Shown here one piece after another: positions 10,954 through 22,519 of a stretch of DNA of 64,000 bases (position 1 is the stretch's first letter; each line of letters begins with the position of its first letter). The notes under the pieces were generated by a model. The model was not told the DNA's origin, ran no database searches, and saw only the letters and a list, made by a program, of their open reading frames with translations. The stretch is from Actinomucor elegans (Eukaryota; Mucoromycota; Mucoromycetes; Mucorales; Mucoraceae). Both the position numbers and the translations under genes were made by a program. The stretch lies in contig JAMSLZ010000006.1 of NCBI GenBank assembly GCA_026027325.1, positions 1,674,001-1,738,000 on the forward strand, in the 5' to 3' direction.

Positions 10954-12098
10954 TTATTTGATTTCATGCATTAAATGAGATGGTTTACGATGTTCTCCTC
11001 TTATAAAGGCATCTTTTCTTCTTGGTAAAAAGCCTCTTGGCTTTAAAGGGCTTAAAAGTTTTCTACCGCGCATCATATTGAGTTCAGCAGAGATCATTCT
11101 CAAATGATCAGGATTAGATCTTGTATCTCTTGTATAAGTATTGGTATCTGGATTAAATCTTGGTTGTGTAGTTGCTTCAGATCTTCTCTTTTGCGATAAA
11201 GGTCTTCTGGGAGGTATAGGCATTGGAATCAGTTTATTGGTAGGTTTCTTCTTTTTAGTACTTGTCTTTTTAACCGCTGGCGGTGGCGATGATGGAAGTG
11301 GTGGTGTGGGTGATAGTGGTGGGGATGTTACAAACAGGGTCTGCTTTAGTTTTTCCAAAGTAGCTTTCCATAACTCGTGATCTGTATTAGATAATTGAGG
11401 TGGTGATGAAGGAGAGGATACAGCTGTGGTAGTAGATGAAGTAGGTGAAGATTTCTGGAAGGAAGATATTGAATGTCTACGTATCAAGTCCTTTAGGCTA
11501 TTCTTTGTTTTATCCTGGTCTTCTTTGTAACTAGTGGATAATAAATTCTCGGATGATTCCTCTTCTTCCTCCTCTTCTTCTTCGTCATCCACATCATCGT
11601 ATTGCTGTATTAACAGGTCATCATTTGATTGCTGTGATAGTATTCTACCTTCTCCTTGCTCTTCTTCTAATGCATATCTCTCACTTAGAGAAGGTGGTGG
11701 CATATGTAATGGCAAGACTTCTGTAAAAAAGTCTCCAGATAAAAAAAAATTTCGAAAATTGGATTGTTCCTGTGAAGCTATTATTAGTCTTTTAAGCGTC
11801 TTAACTATCGGTAACTTACTAGTTCTTGTTCGTCAGGTAAAGATTCCTTACTGTCTACTGTAATCCAGTCTTCTACGTGAGACATTCTTCGATTAGGCTT
11901 TGCTGGAGGTAGTTCTTTGTCTTTCTTGGGTTTCTTTTTCTTTTTTTTGTTTAATAAAGGTGGTATATCACCATAGGGTTTCGTGGTTGTTTGTGCTGCT
12001 AACTGTTTAATAATATCTCGATAAGATATTTCACTATCTATTCTACCAGGAATAGCAATAGGATCTGAAGGTGGTAACATAACAGTTGGTGTAGGCAT
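10954..12098 (-). CDS. Disordered basic/acidic hypothetical protein
   Basis: Not recognised. Two exons, 12098-11820 and 11769-10954, with a 50-nt intron (GTAAGT...CACAG) that joins LPDEQEL to EQSNFRNFFLSGDFF in phase, giving 364 aa. It has a lysine run (about residue 50), the motif RRMSHVEDWITVDS, an acidic block of Asp/Glu (about 150), Ser/Pro/Thr-rich linkers, and a compact basic C-terminus including RFNPDTNTYTRDTRSNPDHL and LKPRGFLPRRKDAF. That last part is the most protein-like and could be the conserved core. No TM segments. The composition suggests a nuclear or scaffold protein, but this is only an inference. Confidence 0.75.
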
Positions 12099-13137
12099 TT
12101 ATTTAGAGTTGAAGTGAGAGAGAGAGAAAAAAAAGAAAAAGAAAAAAAAAAAGAAGTAAAAAAAAAAAAAGAGTTTTGGCCTGTGTATGTGTGTGTGTAG
12201 AGAGAAGCAGCGTGACCTAGACTTTGTCATGACGAAAGGGCGCCAGGTTGGCACGGGAGGTATAAACGCTATTTTCCGCTTGTTCATTATGCTCTTTTAT
12301 ACATTTGATTTATCAGTTGGTTCATACAAGTAGAGTAGGACTACAATAGACAAACCAGAAAAAATAACTTTTCTTTATTCAAAGTGCAGTATTCGTTGAT
12401 AGTGATTTATTATTGATTACTGCCATGGATTTATTATTGACGATATTATAAGTAACTGTGATTTCTGCAAATCTACTATGTTTCCTATTTGCAACATTGG
12501 GATGATACTTACAAAGTTGGAGGTACCGTTTCCGGATTTCCTTTTAAGTGATGCTTATGGACTTTGTACAAACCTTTGGTTATATTTGTTAAAAAAACCC
12601 CAAAATTGTATTAGGAAAGAGGAAAAAAAGAGCGCAAACAGGGACTCTTGGAAAATGAGTGGGGATAAGTTCCCAGTGCAAAAAAAAAAAATCAAAGGTC
12701 CACGTGGATATGTTAGGTGTAACACTTTAAACCCTTGTAACGATGTTCGCTAGTGGGTTATCATAGTTTAGCGATCAAAGCTAGATCGAATAAACAAGGA
12801 CCTGCGTACAATCTAATGGATACTGATCCGATTCGCGATTAACGGACTTTCGCACTTAATAGGCAAAAATTCAATTGTTTTTACCTTAGCTTGTCATTTT
12901 CACTGTTAAAGAACGCGTAATTCTTTTGCCCAAGTATGAGACTTTTTTTTTTTTTTTTTGGTTGTACAGTTGGTTGATTTGCATTGTATTTTCTCACTAT
13001 TATAACCTTTCGATAAAAGCTAGCCTGTCCATCAGTAAGTATGCATACTGTCAGATGAGTGGTAGAAGTCACGAATCGTGCTTTATGATTTGAACAAATT
13101 TTTTTTTTATTTTTTTTTTTCTCTTTGCTAACGGTTT
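12099..13137. other. Divergent intergenic region
   Basis: Separates the disordered hypothetical gene from fumarase; both read away from it. It has A-rich and T-rich tracts (12122-12172, 12943-12959, 13100-13122). The 91-codon frame at 12478 overlaps low-complexity sequence and was not accepted. Confidence 0.5.
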
Positions 13138-14973
13138 ATGGTCATGTCTACTGAATATCGTATCGAAACTGACACTTTTGGTGATTTAAAAGTCCCTGCC
13201 AATGTCTATTGGGGAGCTCAAACACAAAGGTTAACTGATATTGACCATTGTAAGAAAAAGCATAGCTAAACCCTTTCATAGATCACTAGAAAACTTCAAG
13301 ATTGGCGGCCCTAATGAGCGTATGCCTCCTGCTTTGATCAAAGCATTTGGTATCCTCAAAAAATCTGCCGCCAAGGTCAATCTTGAATATAACCTGGATG
13401 CAAAGATATCAGAGGCTATTCAACAAGCTGCTGATGAGGTATGGTTTGATGGAAAAGCTATGGATAGGCAATTGATGATTCTTGAAAGGTCATTGCAGGT
13501 AAACATCATGACCAGTTTCCTTTGGTTATTTGGCAAACTGGCTCAGGTACTCAAACACAGTAAGTGCAACGGCAGTCCGGTTAATTACAGGCATTAACGA
13601 CGGCTTTATTACTAGCATGAACGTCAACGAGGTAGCTGTATATATAAAGAAAGATATAAGCAGATCTAATCGAAATCACTTACATAGGTGCTTTCTAACA
13701 GAGCCATCGAGATCTTGGGCGGTCAACTCGGCTCCAAGACACCCGTTCATCCTAACGATCATGTCAATATGAGTCAGTCTTCCAATGACACGTAAAGTAT
13801 ACTTATCATGACGCGTCAAAGAAGCCTGCTTACACGTCTTTATAGCTTTCCAACTGCCATGCATATCGCTGCCGTAGTTGAAATCAACACCGACCTGATC
13901 CCGGCTTTAACTGAGCTTCGTGACGCGATGCAAGCCAAATCGATCGAGTTCCAAGACATTATCAAGATTGGTCGTACCCATTTACAAGACGCAACACCAT
14001 TGACCTTGGGTCAAGAATTCTCTGGTTATGTACAACAGCTTACTTATGCTATTGAGCGCGTGGAGGCCACTTTGCCTCGTTTGTCTCGTTTGGCACAAGG
14101 TGGTACGGCTGTAGGTACAGGATTAAATACACAAAAGGGATTCGATGTAAAGATTGCCAAGGCTGTAAGTGAAGCAACAGGCTATCCTTTTGAAACAGCA
14201 CCTAACAAGGTATAGTACGTGCAACCAAACAGTATACAAATACTAAATAAACATATATGCAGTTTGAAGCATTGGCTAGCAACGACGCGATGGTTGAATG
14301 CTCTGGTGCTCTCAACACTGTTGCTGTTTCACTGATGAAGATTGGTAATGATATCCGTTATCTCGGTTCAGGCCCTCGTTGCGGTTTAGGCGAGTTGAGT
14401 TTACCAGAAAATGAGCCTGGATCTTCCATTATGCCTGGCAAGGTGAATCCTACGCAGTGCGAAGCTTTGACCATGGTGTGCGCTCAAGTCATGGGCAACC
14501 ACACCACAGTAACCATCTCTGGCAGTTATGGTCAATTCGAGGTAGTTGCATGAAAAATAACAGATCCGATCAGATAAAACTAAACAGTTTCTTATTAGTT
14601 GAATGTATTTAAGCCTGTGATTATCAAGAATGTTCTTCAGTCCATCAAGCTATTAAGCGACGTGTGTCGTTCGTTTAAGGACAACTGTGTTGTCGGCATC
14701 GTCGCTAACCGTGAACATATCAAAAACATCATGAATACAGTAAGTATAGGGCTCGCCTTGCTTTGTCTAATGAATTAACTTGTTGCTCTTTAGTCACTCA
14801 TGTTGGTTACGTCCTTGAACCCAGTCATTGGTTATGACAAGGCTGCTAAATGTGCCAAAAAGGCACACAAGGAAGGCTCGACATTAAAGGAAGCTGTGCT
14901 TGCTCTTGGATACTTGACTTCAGAAGAATATGATCATTGGGTTAGACCTGAGCTAATGATTAATCCTCAATAA
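13138..14973 (+). CDS. FUM1: Fumarate hydratase, class II
   Basis: Interconverts fumarate and L-malate. Nine exons: 13138-13229, 13282-13438, 13489-13559, 13616-13631, 13688-13791, 13846-14209, 14263-14541, 14599-14739, 14794-14973; the sum is exactly 468 codons (467 aa). Exon 4 is only 16 nt. Family motifs are [41 protein letters not shown] (catalytic-region His about 192) and the flexible signature loop [11 protein letters not shown] (Ser about 322-323). The start [16 protein letters not shown] begins right at the enzyme core with no long mitochondrial presequence, so a cytosolic form is likely. The start could also be the second Met (13144). A few usually conserved positions differ (GIVAN where GIEAN is common, SGSYGQFE where SNG is common). 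Confidence 0.95.
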
Positions 14974-15155
14974 TAAAATATTGTTTTTTATTGTGCTAAA
15001 GAGTATGTGTTGTCGTATCTAGAATGCTGATAATGCTATAATGGTTTTAATACTGAAAGGACAAGTATAATATATAAAAATTGGGCTAACCGTACAAGTC
15101 GAACAAACAGTTACACTACTTTGAACATGCTTATCCTTCAAGTAACAGTAATAAG

Positions 15156-15208
<53 letters not shown>

Positions 15209-17072
15209 AGAGAGAAAGCAATAGGATAAACTCATTTGAAATAGGGTAGATGATACATACTTTATTATAAGTAGTTTCTAGAAATGAGTGTTGCCAACCA
15301 TCATAATACATGTATTTTCTTACACTGTTTTTTACTCTTTTTTGTTTATCCATCTTGCACCAATATGTATTTAAAAGAAAGTGTAGATGTATAGAAACTA
15401 ATTGACGGACCACCAATAACAATAAAAGTGTTATAGAATCCAAAAAAAAGCACTTAAAAAGGCTGATATAATCCATTAACCATCTAGGAACTAACCTGCA
15501 CTTTGACTGAATAGCCTATCTTCGTTTAATTTTCCAACCCGTGATACACTAGTTTTTATATGACACAAGCACTGGTAAACCCTTGGAGCTATGGTGAATA
15601 GAACTGTATTATCTAAAACGCATTTAGTCAAGGCGAGTACCTTTCGCAAATGACTCACACTACAATTCTCAATATCCTTTAAACGGACTTCTAAGTAACA
15701 AAGTTTATATAAAATCGATTGTGTAATGGGTAACATGAAGAACATTCTATGATTTCCTTGCATACAAAGAGTTTATGTCGATGAAAAGCTTATTTCGCAA
15801 CCCTTTAAAAGCCTTCATAGCTTGTATATTCCTACAGGACTTTAAAAAAGACACTTGCATTCTAATCAGTATATATACTAAAACTTTGTCGTTAACTAAT
15901 TAATGATGATGCCTCGAAAACGGTGATTTCGCGCTTCACAAAATGAAAACTTGAGGATTATTTTCTAAAGTCAAATTGTTTATATCCGTCAACCAATTTT
16001 GGTTTCATGTCTTATCTGATGGCTGTTACATGTTGGGAATGAGCTATTGTATCTATTGAAACCATCATTTGATTAAAGTTCAACAGATATACCAGCTTTC
16101 AGCGGTTAATTGTAAAGTGCATGTATTTTATAAAACTTAGTTCTAAAGATCTATAATCTCCCAGCTACATGTCGCATCTGATTAGTAGTTCATGTTTAGA
16201 ACGAACGGCTGTATCTATTAAAACTTGTCTTTCTTCTATTCCAAAGGCTTCTGTGCTGACCGGTACTCAAACTTCCAATAAATCATGTTTCGTTAAAAAT
16301 ATCCCCCCAATGGGATATTGTACTATTAAAGATACTCTTAATGATAGACCCCTAAAAAAATCACTAATATATTTAAAAAGCCTTATCAAACAGGCTTTTC
16401 AAGTAGTCTTCACCATGAACCCACAGGGGATCCACAGGGTCGAATCTTTTTTTTTGAAAGACATGCTATTTTCTCTTGGAGTTGAACCATCTTTGACTCA
16501 TTTAGTATCTCTATGTTCTCCAAACAACTCTAATGTCATATCTGATGACTAGTATGCGCTTAGGACAATTACTATATTAATCACAACCATTGTTTAATTA
16601 GAGTGCCTTAGATCCATTCTATTTGGATGATGCATTTTATACAAAATACAACCTCTGTAGATTTCTTGGCCAATTGCAATAAAAAGTGGCATCAGTTCTT
16701 CTATGTTCCATGTTCAGAACAGGCTTCAGTTCAATTAGGTCATTTTCATATAACCAATATGTTGAATTCATCAATAATCAACTATAAGTTATATGTATCG
16801 CAAAGAAACTAAATCTAATGATCGACAGATCTCAGTCAAATGTCGCATACTCAGAATTTTTGCTGCATTTATCAAAAGTGCTTTTCTCCTAATAATAATA
16901 ATTACATATAGGTCTAAGATTTACTGTTTTCATTCAAAAGACAATACTACTAATTATTACATGTAGATATATTTATTTTTGTAATGACATATTAATCAAT
17001 ACGGCCTGATTGTAAAGAGGATGTCTGCTTTATTCTATAATATATTGAATATTTTAGACACTGGGGGATGCT
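14974..17072. other. Intergenic with long poly-A and coding-like remnants
   Basis: About 2.1 kb between convergent fumarase and the MFS gene. It holds a 46-nt A tract (15160-15205), a 90-codon minus-strand frame (15491-15763) and a 127-codon plus frame (16169-16552) followed by ALDPFYLDDAFYTKY-like sequence near 16620. The last two look weakly protein-like but match nothing I recognise and are broken downstream; they may be transposon debris. Confidence 0.3.
15160..15205 (+). repeat. 46-nt poly-A tract
   Basis: An uninterrupted A homopolymer directly followed by (GA)n. It lies about 190 bp past the fumarase stop codon. Confidence 0.95.
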
Positions 17073-19064
17073 CTAATTATTATTTTCTTGTTGTTTTCGT
17101 AAAATACGATCTCTACGTTCCAGTCTCCATTTGGGTCCATATGTAAACACGATTAATAATGCTAACCTTGAAGTGAGCAATGCTGATGATATGGCTGTAA
17201 AGGTCCAGCCAATGCCAATTGTATCAGCACCAGGCAATACTGTTAAGATGGAAACAGCGGCCGCCAAGCATCTACAGGTGTTATAATAATGTTAGCCAAT
17301 TTGAACACGAAAGTAGGTAATTATTTGGATGTAACCTGGTGAGATTGCTGGTGGCAACAATAGCGGCCGAGTTTCGAGGGAAAAGATCGACTAATATCGT
17401 GTTGGTAGTGTTATACGTTGCAGTCGCAGTAAAGGATGCTACAAGTTATCCATTAAAATGAGTACATTACGATTACTGACTAGGTTAATAAACTCACTTA
17501 TGAATGTGATAATGACAGGTAATGCAATATGAATCTTGTAGTTCAAACACCATCCATAGGCAACCATGGCTACATTGAAAATAAGGCCATATACCCAAAC
17601 TGTGCCTAACCTCGCCTTTTCAATTGGAAACTTTGGATCTAAATCACTTCTATACTCAATCTATGAGTGAGTAACAGTCATTTCTAATTGTTAGAGTATC
17701 TACCTGTTGAATTGTTCACTTTCTGCACCGAACTTTTTCGCAACGCATCTAAACCGCCAGTTCATGATTTTCCCAGAGAAATAAGATCCAATAAACGCAC
17801 CAAAGCCAGGAGATAAGAAGCAAAACCCTACGTGAAACTCATCGATCCCATATACACGCGTATACAACGGTGTCATGCTAGACAAAATGCAATGCATTGC
17901 TGCAAAATCCAAGGAGCTATATAACAAGATCGTTGCTACGTCCTTTTCTTTGAGGTAGGCAGCTGATTGAAAGATCTTTCCGATAATGACCTTGGCCTTT
18001 TCGGATTTTTTAATCGGTTTTGTTATTGATTCGGCTGCCTTAATATTAACAACAGTCCTTATGTCATCTGTAGACATATAGCTAATATTGCTACCAGAAG
18101 CAACGGTAGCCTTGTTAAATATTTGTCTTTTCTGTTCCTCTGGTAACCACGATTTTTTGTGTTCCATGTGATGCTTCCAGAATTGGTAAGGCGTTGGGTT
18201 AGCATAACCAGATCCGTTTCCAACAAGTGACCTCAATGTTTCTGGAAGTAAGAAAATCTGTGCAATTAACACAGTGGAAGCCATTATAACTAGCGTCCAA
18301 AATATCCACCTAGATTATTGGGGTTAGTTATATATATACATGTATGTACCATGCAATGCAATTACCTCCAACCCAGTTGATGCGTTAGTACACCGCCTAA
18401 GATAGTGTTAGCATGTTGCATAGTATCGTTTTATCTTTCATACCTAAGAATGGCCCTACTAAAGGGCCCAGCATACTTCCCATTGAAAAGACTCCCATGT
18501 ATCCACCTCGTTCAGCAGGTGTAGATATATCACCTTTATAGAGGGTTAATAACATAATACTAAATCGAGATAACACCTACCAATAGTGCCAGCACCTACT
18601 GCAATTGCAGAACTAGAGCCAAACGATTGAAGCATACGTAATGCAACCAATGTCCCAAACGTCTTTGCACAAGCCAAACCTATACAAGCTACAATATACA
18701 CCATAAATGTAACTATAAAGACAGGCCGTCTACCTATCATATCTGCCACACTTCCCCAAAACAAAGGAGAAATGCCTTGAAATACCATATACATAGTAAT
18801 TGTTAAATTGATCATATTGCTGGATACATGCATATCCTCTTGTATAATACGAATTGCTGGATAATAGATATTGGAGGAAAAAGGACTAAAGAACGCTGAT
18901 ATTGATGCAATAGTCACAATGACGATCTTTTTCTTCTTAGAGAAGATGGAATAAGGCGGTAATATCACTGTGTCTGATGCCAATATGTCATCTTTGATGA
19001 TACCTTGATTGCTGATACTAGGAGAAGATGTTTTCATATGATCTGTATTAGTTTTTGAATTCAT
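17073..19064 (-). CDS. MFS transporter, DHA1 (QDR/TPO-like)
   Basis: Seven exons: 19064-18581, 18533-18444, 18396-18366, 18309-17704, 17649-17498, 17438-17336, 17271-17073, giving 554 aa. Introns are 47, 47, 56, 54, 59 and 64 nt. The protein has a soluble N-tail, then TM1 after a KKKK stretch. The motif-A loop is GSVADMIGRRP, and the motif-C region is GPFLGGVLTHQLGWRWIF, restored only by splicing. A central cytosolic loop precedes the second six-TM half. This is the 12-TM drug:H+ antiporter 1 architecture of fungal polyamine/quinidine exporters. The substrate cannot be read from sequence. The start Met at 19064 is the first in-frame ATG. Confidence 0.88.
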
Positions 19065-19227
19065 GGATATTGCTTTCCATGGAGCTGCAAGGAAGAAAAA
19101 CAAGACGAAAGATCGATTTCAATCAAAGGAATATATATAACAAATTGAGAAGAAAAGAGGGGTGAGAGATAAGTTTGTGTTGCTGCAACTCCAATTCCAA
19201 GGGAAAAAAGAATAGTTTCAAATGATC

Positions 19228-19516
19228 TTATTGGCCATAACTACGTGAGAGAATAGTTGGCAAAGAGCTTTCGGATTGCTCAAGGTAGATACAGTGCGGG
19301 GTAATAATGACACGCTGATCTTGAATAACCAACTCGCGGCTTTTCATTCTTTCGAGAGTACAAACAAACGGTAGATCCTTTATCTGTAATAAGCAATCTA
19401 TTGTACATGTAGCTATGCACATGCATTAGAGGGGTACCTCCATTAGCTGAAGAGCTATGGCGTATATAAAATGGATCAAACAAAGTCCAACAAGTATGAC
19501 GAATGAAAACTTTCAT
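19228..19516 (-). CDS. Possible small spliced gene
   Basis: Not recognised. Starting at ATG 19516, exon 1 (19516-19438) reads MKVFIRHTCWTLFDPFYIRH, and a 40-nt GT-AG segment (19398-19437) leads in phase to exon 2 (19397-19228) containing DLPFVCTLERMKSRELVIQD and ending SRSYGQ, for 82 aa. Exon 2 has protein-like composition with several Cys/Leu/Ile. The intron would be shorter than most here, so the model is tentative. Unspliced reading gives a 78-codon frame with a different C-terminus. Confidence 0.35.
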
Positions 19517-19562
19517 TTAAATCTGACATTGTTTAATATTACACAAGATATATGACACGCAG

Positions 19563-19748
19563 TTATATGATCTTGGTGCACAAGTAATTCAATTCATCAG
19601 AGATGTTACTAATAAATAATGTCAAGAAAGCCAATATTAAAATAGTTGCCAACCATGCCAGCCATTTAATCAACATTGCCATAAGCCCTTTGTATCCATA
19701 GTGAACAGAGTGCAATAGTAAAGCGGATAAAACAATAGTCACTGGCAT
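19563..19748 (-). CDS. Small single-TM or two-TM membrane protein
   Basis: Single-exon frame of 61 aa, not recognised. It has a hydrophobic N-terminus (MPVTIVLSALLLHSVHY) and a strong second helix (WLAWLATILILAFLTLFI) followed by a short polar tail NISDELNYLCTKII. It starts 140 bp from the PIP5K ATG in divergent orientation, which fits a real transcription unit. It could be a tail-anchored or signal-anchored microprotein; the family is unknown. Confidence 0.4.
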   Translation of the reverse strand: MPVTIVLSALLLHSVHYGYKGLMAMLIKWLAWLATILILAFLTLFISNISDELNYLCTKII

Positions 19749-19888
19749 ACTCAGCCTTATTTAGTTTCGAAGCATCTTCTTTTTCTCCTATAACCTTCCC
19801 TTTCTTTCTTGTTAGAACTACCTTCTATAAAGAATATAAAGCCGGGAAGCTGTAACCAAAAACTCAAAAGTATACATTTCAAATCAAC
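19749..19888 (+). promoter_or_regulatory. PIP5K promoter, TATA-like
   Basis: The 140 bp upstream of PIP5K contain TATAAAGAATATAAAG at 19826-19841, about 50-60 bp before the ATG, preceded by a CT-rich stretch. It may be shared with the divergent 61-aa frame. Confidence 0.4.
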
Positions 19889-20035
19889 ATGACATTACTC
19901 ATTGCAAACACTATTGAAGAAGAAATCTCGGACAATAATCGTAAACTTAGCATAAACACGACTATGGAAGGTTTAAAAACCAATGCTGAAGCCATGGATG
20001 GCGGTGTATGGCCAAATTCGTTTATTGCAGACAAT

Positions 20036-20079
<44 letters not shown>

Positions 20080-22144
20080 CACAATTACCCTGTATCCGCT
20101 CGAGAGCACCCAATCGAATCCATTGCCTATTACAACATCTGCTAAATATCGACCTTCTTCAACCATATCTGATGATCATCACCATTTACAGCAACAACAA
20201 AGCCATCGCCCTCGGCGTACAACCACGCCTGATTTGGGTCATTTAGATCCTGAAGAACAGGCAGCTTTAGAGGCAGAAATTACAGCAAGAAGAGCTGCTC
20301 GACGTATCTCCAGAAGAATGATGGGTTACTCGGATGAAGATGACGATGATGATGAGCGAGTCGTGTTGGGTACACGTGTGTCTGAAGGTCATCCCAACTA
20401 TCAACTCATGTAAGCATTTGTCCATGATACTATAGAATGATCATAAAACTAATCGAATCTATCAACGCAACAGGTACGATATGTTGACGGGAATTCGAAT
20501 TGCAGTAAGTTATTATATATAGGAGAAAAAAAATTTCAATGTTTCTTACCATCGTATTTTAAAGGTAGGTCGTGTATCAGCAAAGATACGCCGAGATCTA
20601 GTGGATGATGATTTTACAGCTGCACATAAACTCGTTTTTGACGTGTAAGTGGACTCGTATCTTGGTTGGTTTAGTTTAACTCATTATATGTAAATAATTT
20701 AGTACTGGTAATGAGCTCACGCCTGGAGTGAAATACGATTTCAAATTCAAGGACTATGCTCCTTGGGTATTTCGATATTTGAGAGAAAAGTTCCATATCG
20801 ATCCTGCCGATTATATGGTAATTTAGGAGACAAAACTCTACCGCGTTTTTATTGACCTTTTGTTACCAGATGTCTTTAACAAACAAGTACATATTATCTG
20901 AATTAGGCTCTCCTGGTAAAAGTGGGAGCTTCTTTTATTACTCAAGGGACTATCGATTCATTATCAAAACAATACATCATACAGAACACAAGTTTATGAG
21001 AAAGGTGCTAAAACAGTATTATGAGGTAGTAATATAAACTACGACTACTGCAGCAACAACAGCAGGCAATTCTGACATTTATTTATATATAGCATATTAG
21101 TGACAATCCAAACACGTTACTGTGTCGATTCTATGGCTTGCATCGTATCAAATTACCTCATGGAAGAAAGATCCACTTTGTCGTGATGGGAAACGTCTTT
21201 CCTAGCAATAAAGACGTACACGAGACATATGATCTAAAGGGCTCAACCTTTGGTCGTGTTACTTCTGATGAAGAGATAGCCAAGAACCCACATGCCGTGT
21301 TAAAAGATTTGAACTGGGTTAATAGGGGTAGAAAGCTAGAGTTTGGATCATATAAACGTTCTCTACTCATCGAGCAGCTACACAAAGATGTTCAGGTACA
21401 GTATATGTCAATATATGATGGAATCGTCTGACTAACACACTTGTCGATTAGTTACTTACCAAGTTGAATATAATGGATTATAGTTTATTGATAGGTATTC
21501 ACGATTTTATTAGAGGAAATACCGAAGGAATTAGAGATAATCATCTACACATAGTAACAGTAAGTATTTGATCATCGCAGACAGGGAATCAACAAGCACT
21601 TACAGGTCTATAGCCCCAAACGAAAGCCATAGAAAGGTCATTGTCTACTCGGGGGAGACGCGAAAGTAAAGCAGATATTGTAAGGAAAGCGATCAAGTAT
21701 GCCAACCCAGTACAGCTGAATTCGTCCCAATTGCCAGAAACACCCTCAGACGAGTAAGTTTTTGTTTTTGTTTTTTTGTTTGTCTAGTCAGCCATCCAAT
21801 ATGATAATACTCACAAGTTCCATCACAGGCGCAGATACTGTGTATTCTATTCAGAGGATGGTGGCTTTAGATCGACAGATGAAGACAACCAGCTTACAGA
21901 TAAACTCTATTATCTGGGAATCATTGATATCTTGACACCTTATAATTTCGTGAAAAAAGCGGAGCATTTTTTTAAGAGTTTTACTCAAAACAAGGTATAA
22001 TCGAACCTATTTGTATACAGATCCATTGTACTGATTTGTTTCATGTAGAACACAATTTCTGCTGTCCATCCTGACTCTTATGGCAAACGATTTATTCGTT
22101 TTATGGAAGACACGGTCACTGTGAATCGAAAAAAAGAGCAATAA
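19889..22144 (+). CDS. MSS4: Phosphatidylinositol 4-phosphate 5-kinase
   Basis: Makes PI(4,5)P2 at the plasma membrane, controlling actin and cell-wall signalling (yeast Mss4, animal PIP5K). Ten exons: 19889-20409, 20474-20504, 20565-20644, 20703-20817, 20870-21025, 21093-21395, 21452-21559, 21614-21753, 21829-21994, 22049-22144, summing to 572 codons (571 aa). The N-terminal 170 residues are low-complexity with a 14-Gln run. The kinase core has [12 protein letters not shown], the DLKGSTFGR motif, [11 protein letters not shown], the substrate-binding IIDILTPYN and the basic VKKAEHFFK activation segment. At exon 8 the first AG (21605) leads to a stop, and the AG at 21613 gives [12 protein letters not shown], the family reading. 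All catalytic motifs are intact. Confidence 0.95.
20036..20077 (+). repeat. CAG repeat encoding poly-Gln in PIP5K
   Basis: CAA followed by 13 pure CAG codons gives a 14-residue Gln run in the N-terminal tail of the kinase. Unlike the DEF1 repeat, it is uninterrupted. Confidence 0.95.
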
Positions 22145-22519
22145 AAATGCCTTGGACCCCCCTCCCTTAATGTATAGATACCCCCCAATCCCCATTTACT
22201 CACATAACAGCCATATACCTGCTTCTTATTTCCTGCATAGTTACACAATACCTAAACTACATAAAATATTATATCACATTCATTGTATAAGTTGGGCCTT
22301 GAATGAAACTACAGCCCCTTTTGCACCGATGCGCTTGGACCTGCAACTAGATAAACAATATGATTATATAGACACAAATAATTGGTATATGATAACATAC
22401 ATAGTAAAAATAAAAAGGAGTTTTATTGTTCCATCGACTCTGGAGAATTTTTGGGGAAGAGCGGTAATCTAGTGTTTGGAGCGCTCAAATAAAGGAACAG
22501 GTATTGTGAGTCTTTCAAA
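22145..22519. other. Intergenic, 3' of PIP5K
   Basis: No supportable gene between the PIP5K stop and the pseudogene. The 106-codon frame here has no recognisable features. Confidence 0.4.

Noticed and set aside
12478..12753. 91-codon plus frame upstream of fumarase
   Set aside because: No protein-like pattern, overlaps A-rich tracts, and lies in a promoter region.
15138..15476. 112-codon minus frame
   Set aside because: It depends on the 46-nt homopolymer read as poly-Phe, with low-complexity hydrophobic sequence and no family features.
21606..21629. First AG (21605) as acceptor of PIP5K exon 8
   Set aside because: It leads to an in-frame stop after eight codons; the AG eight bases further gives the conserved family reading.
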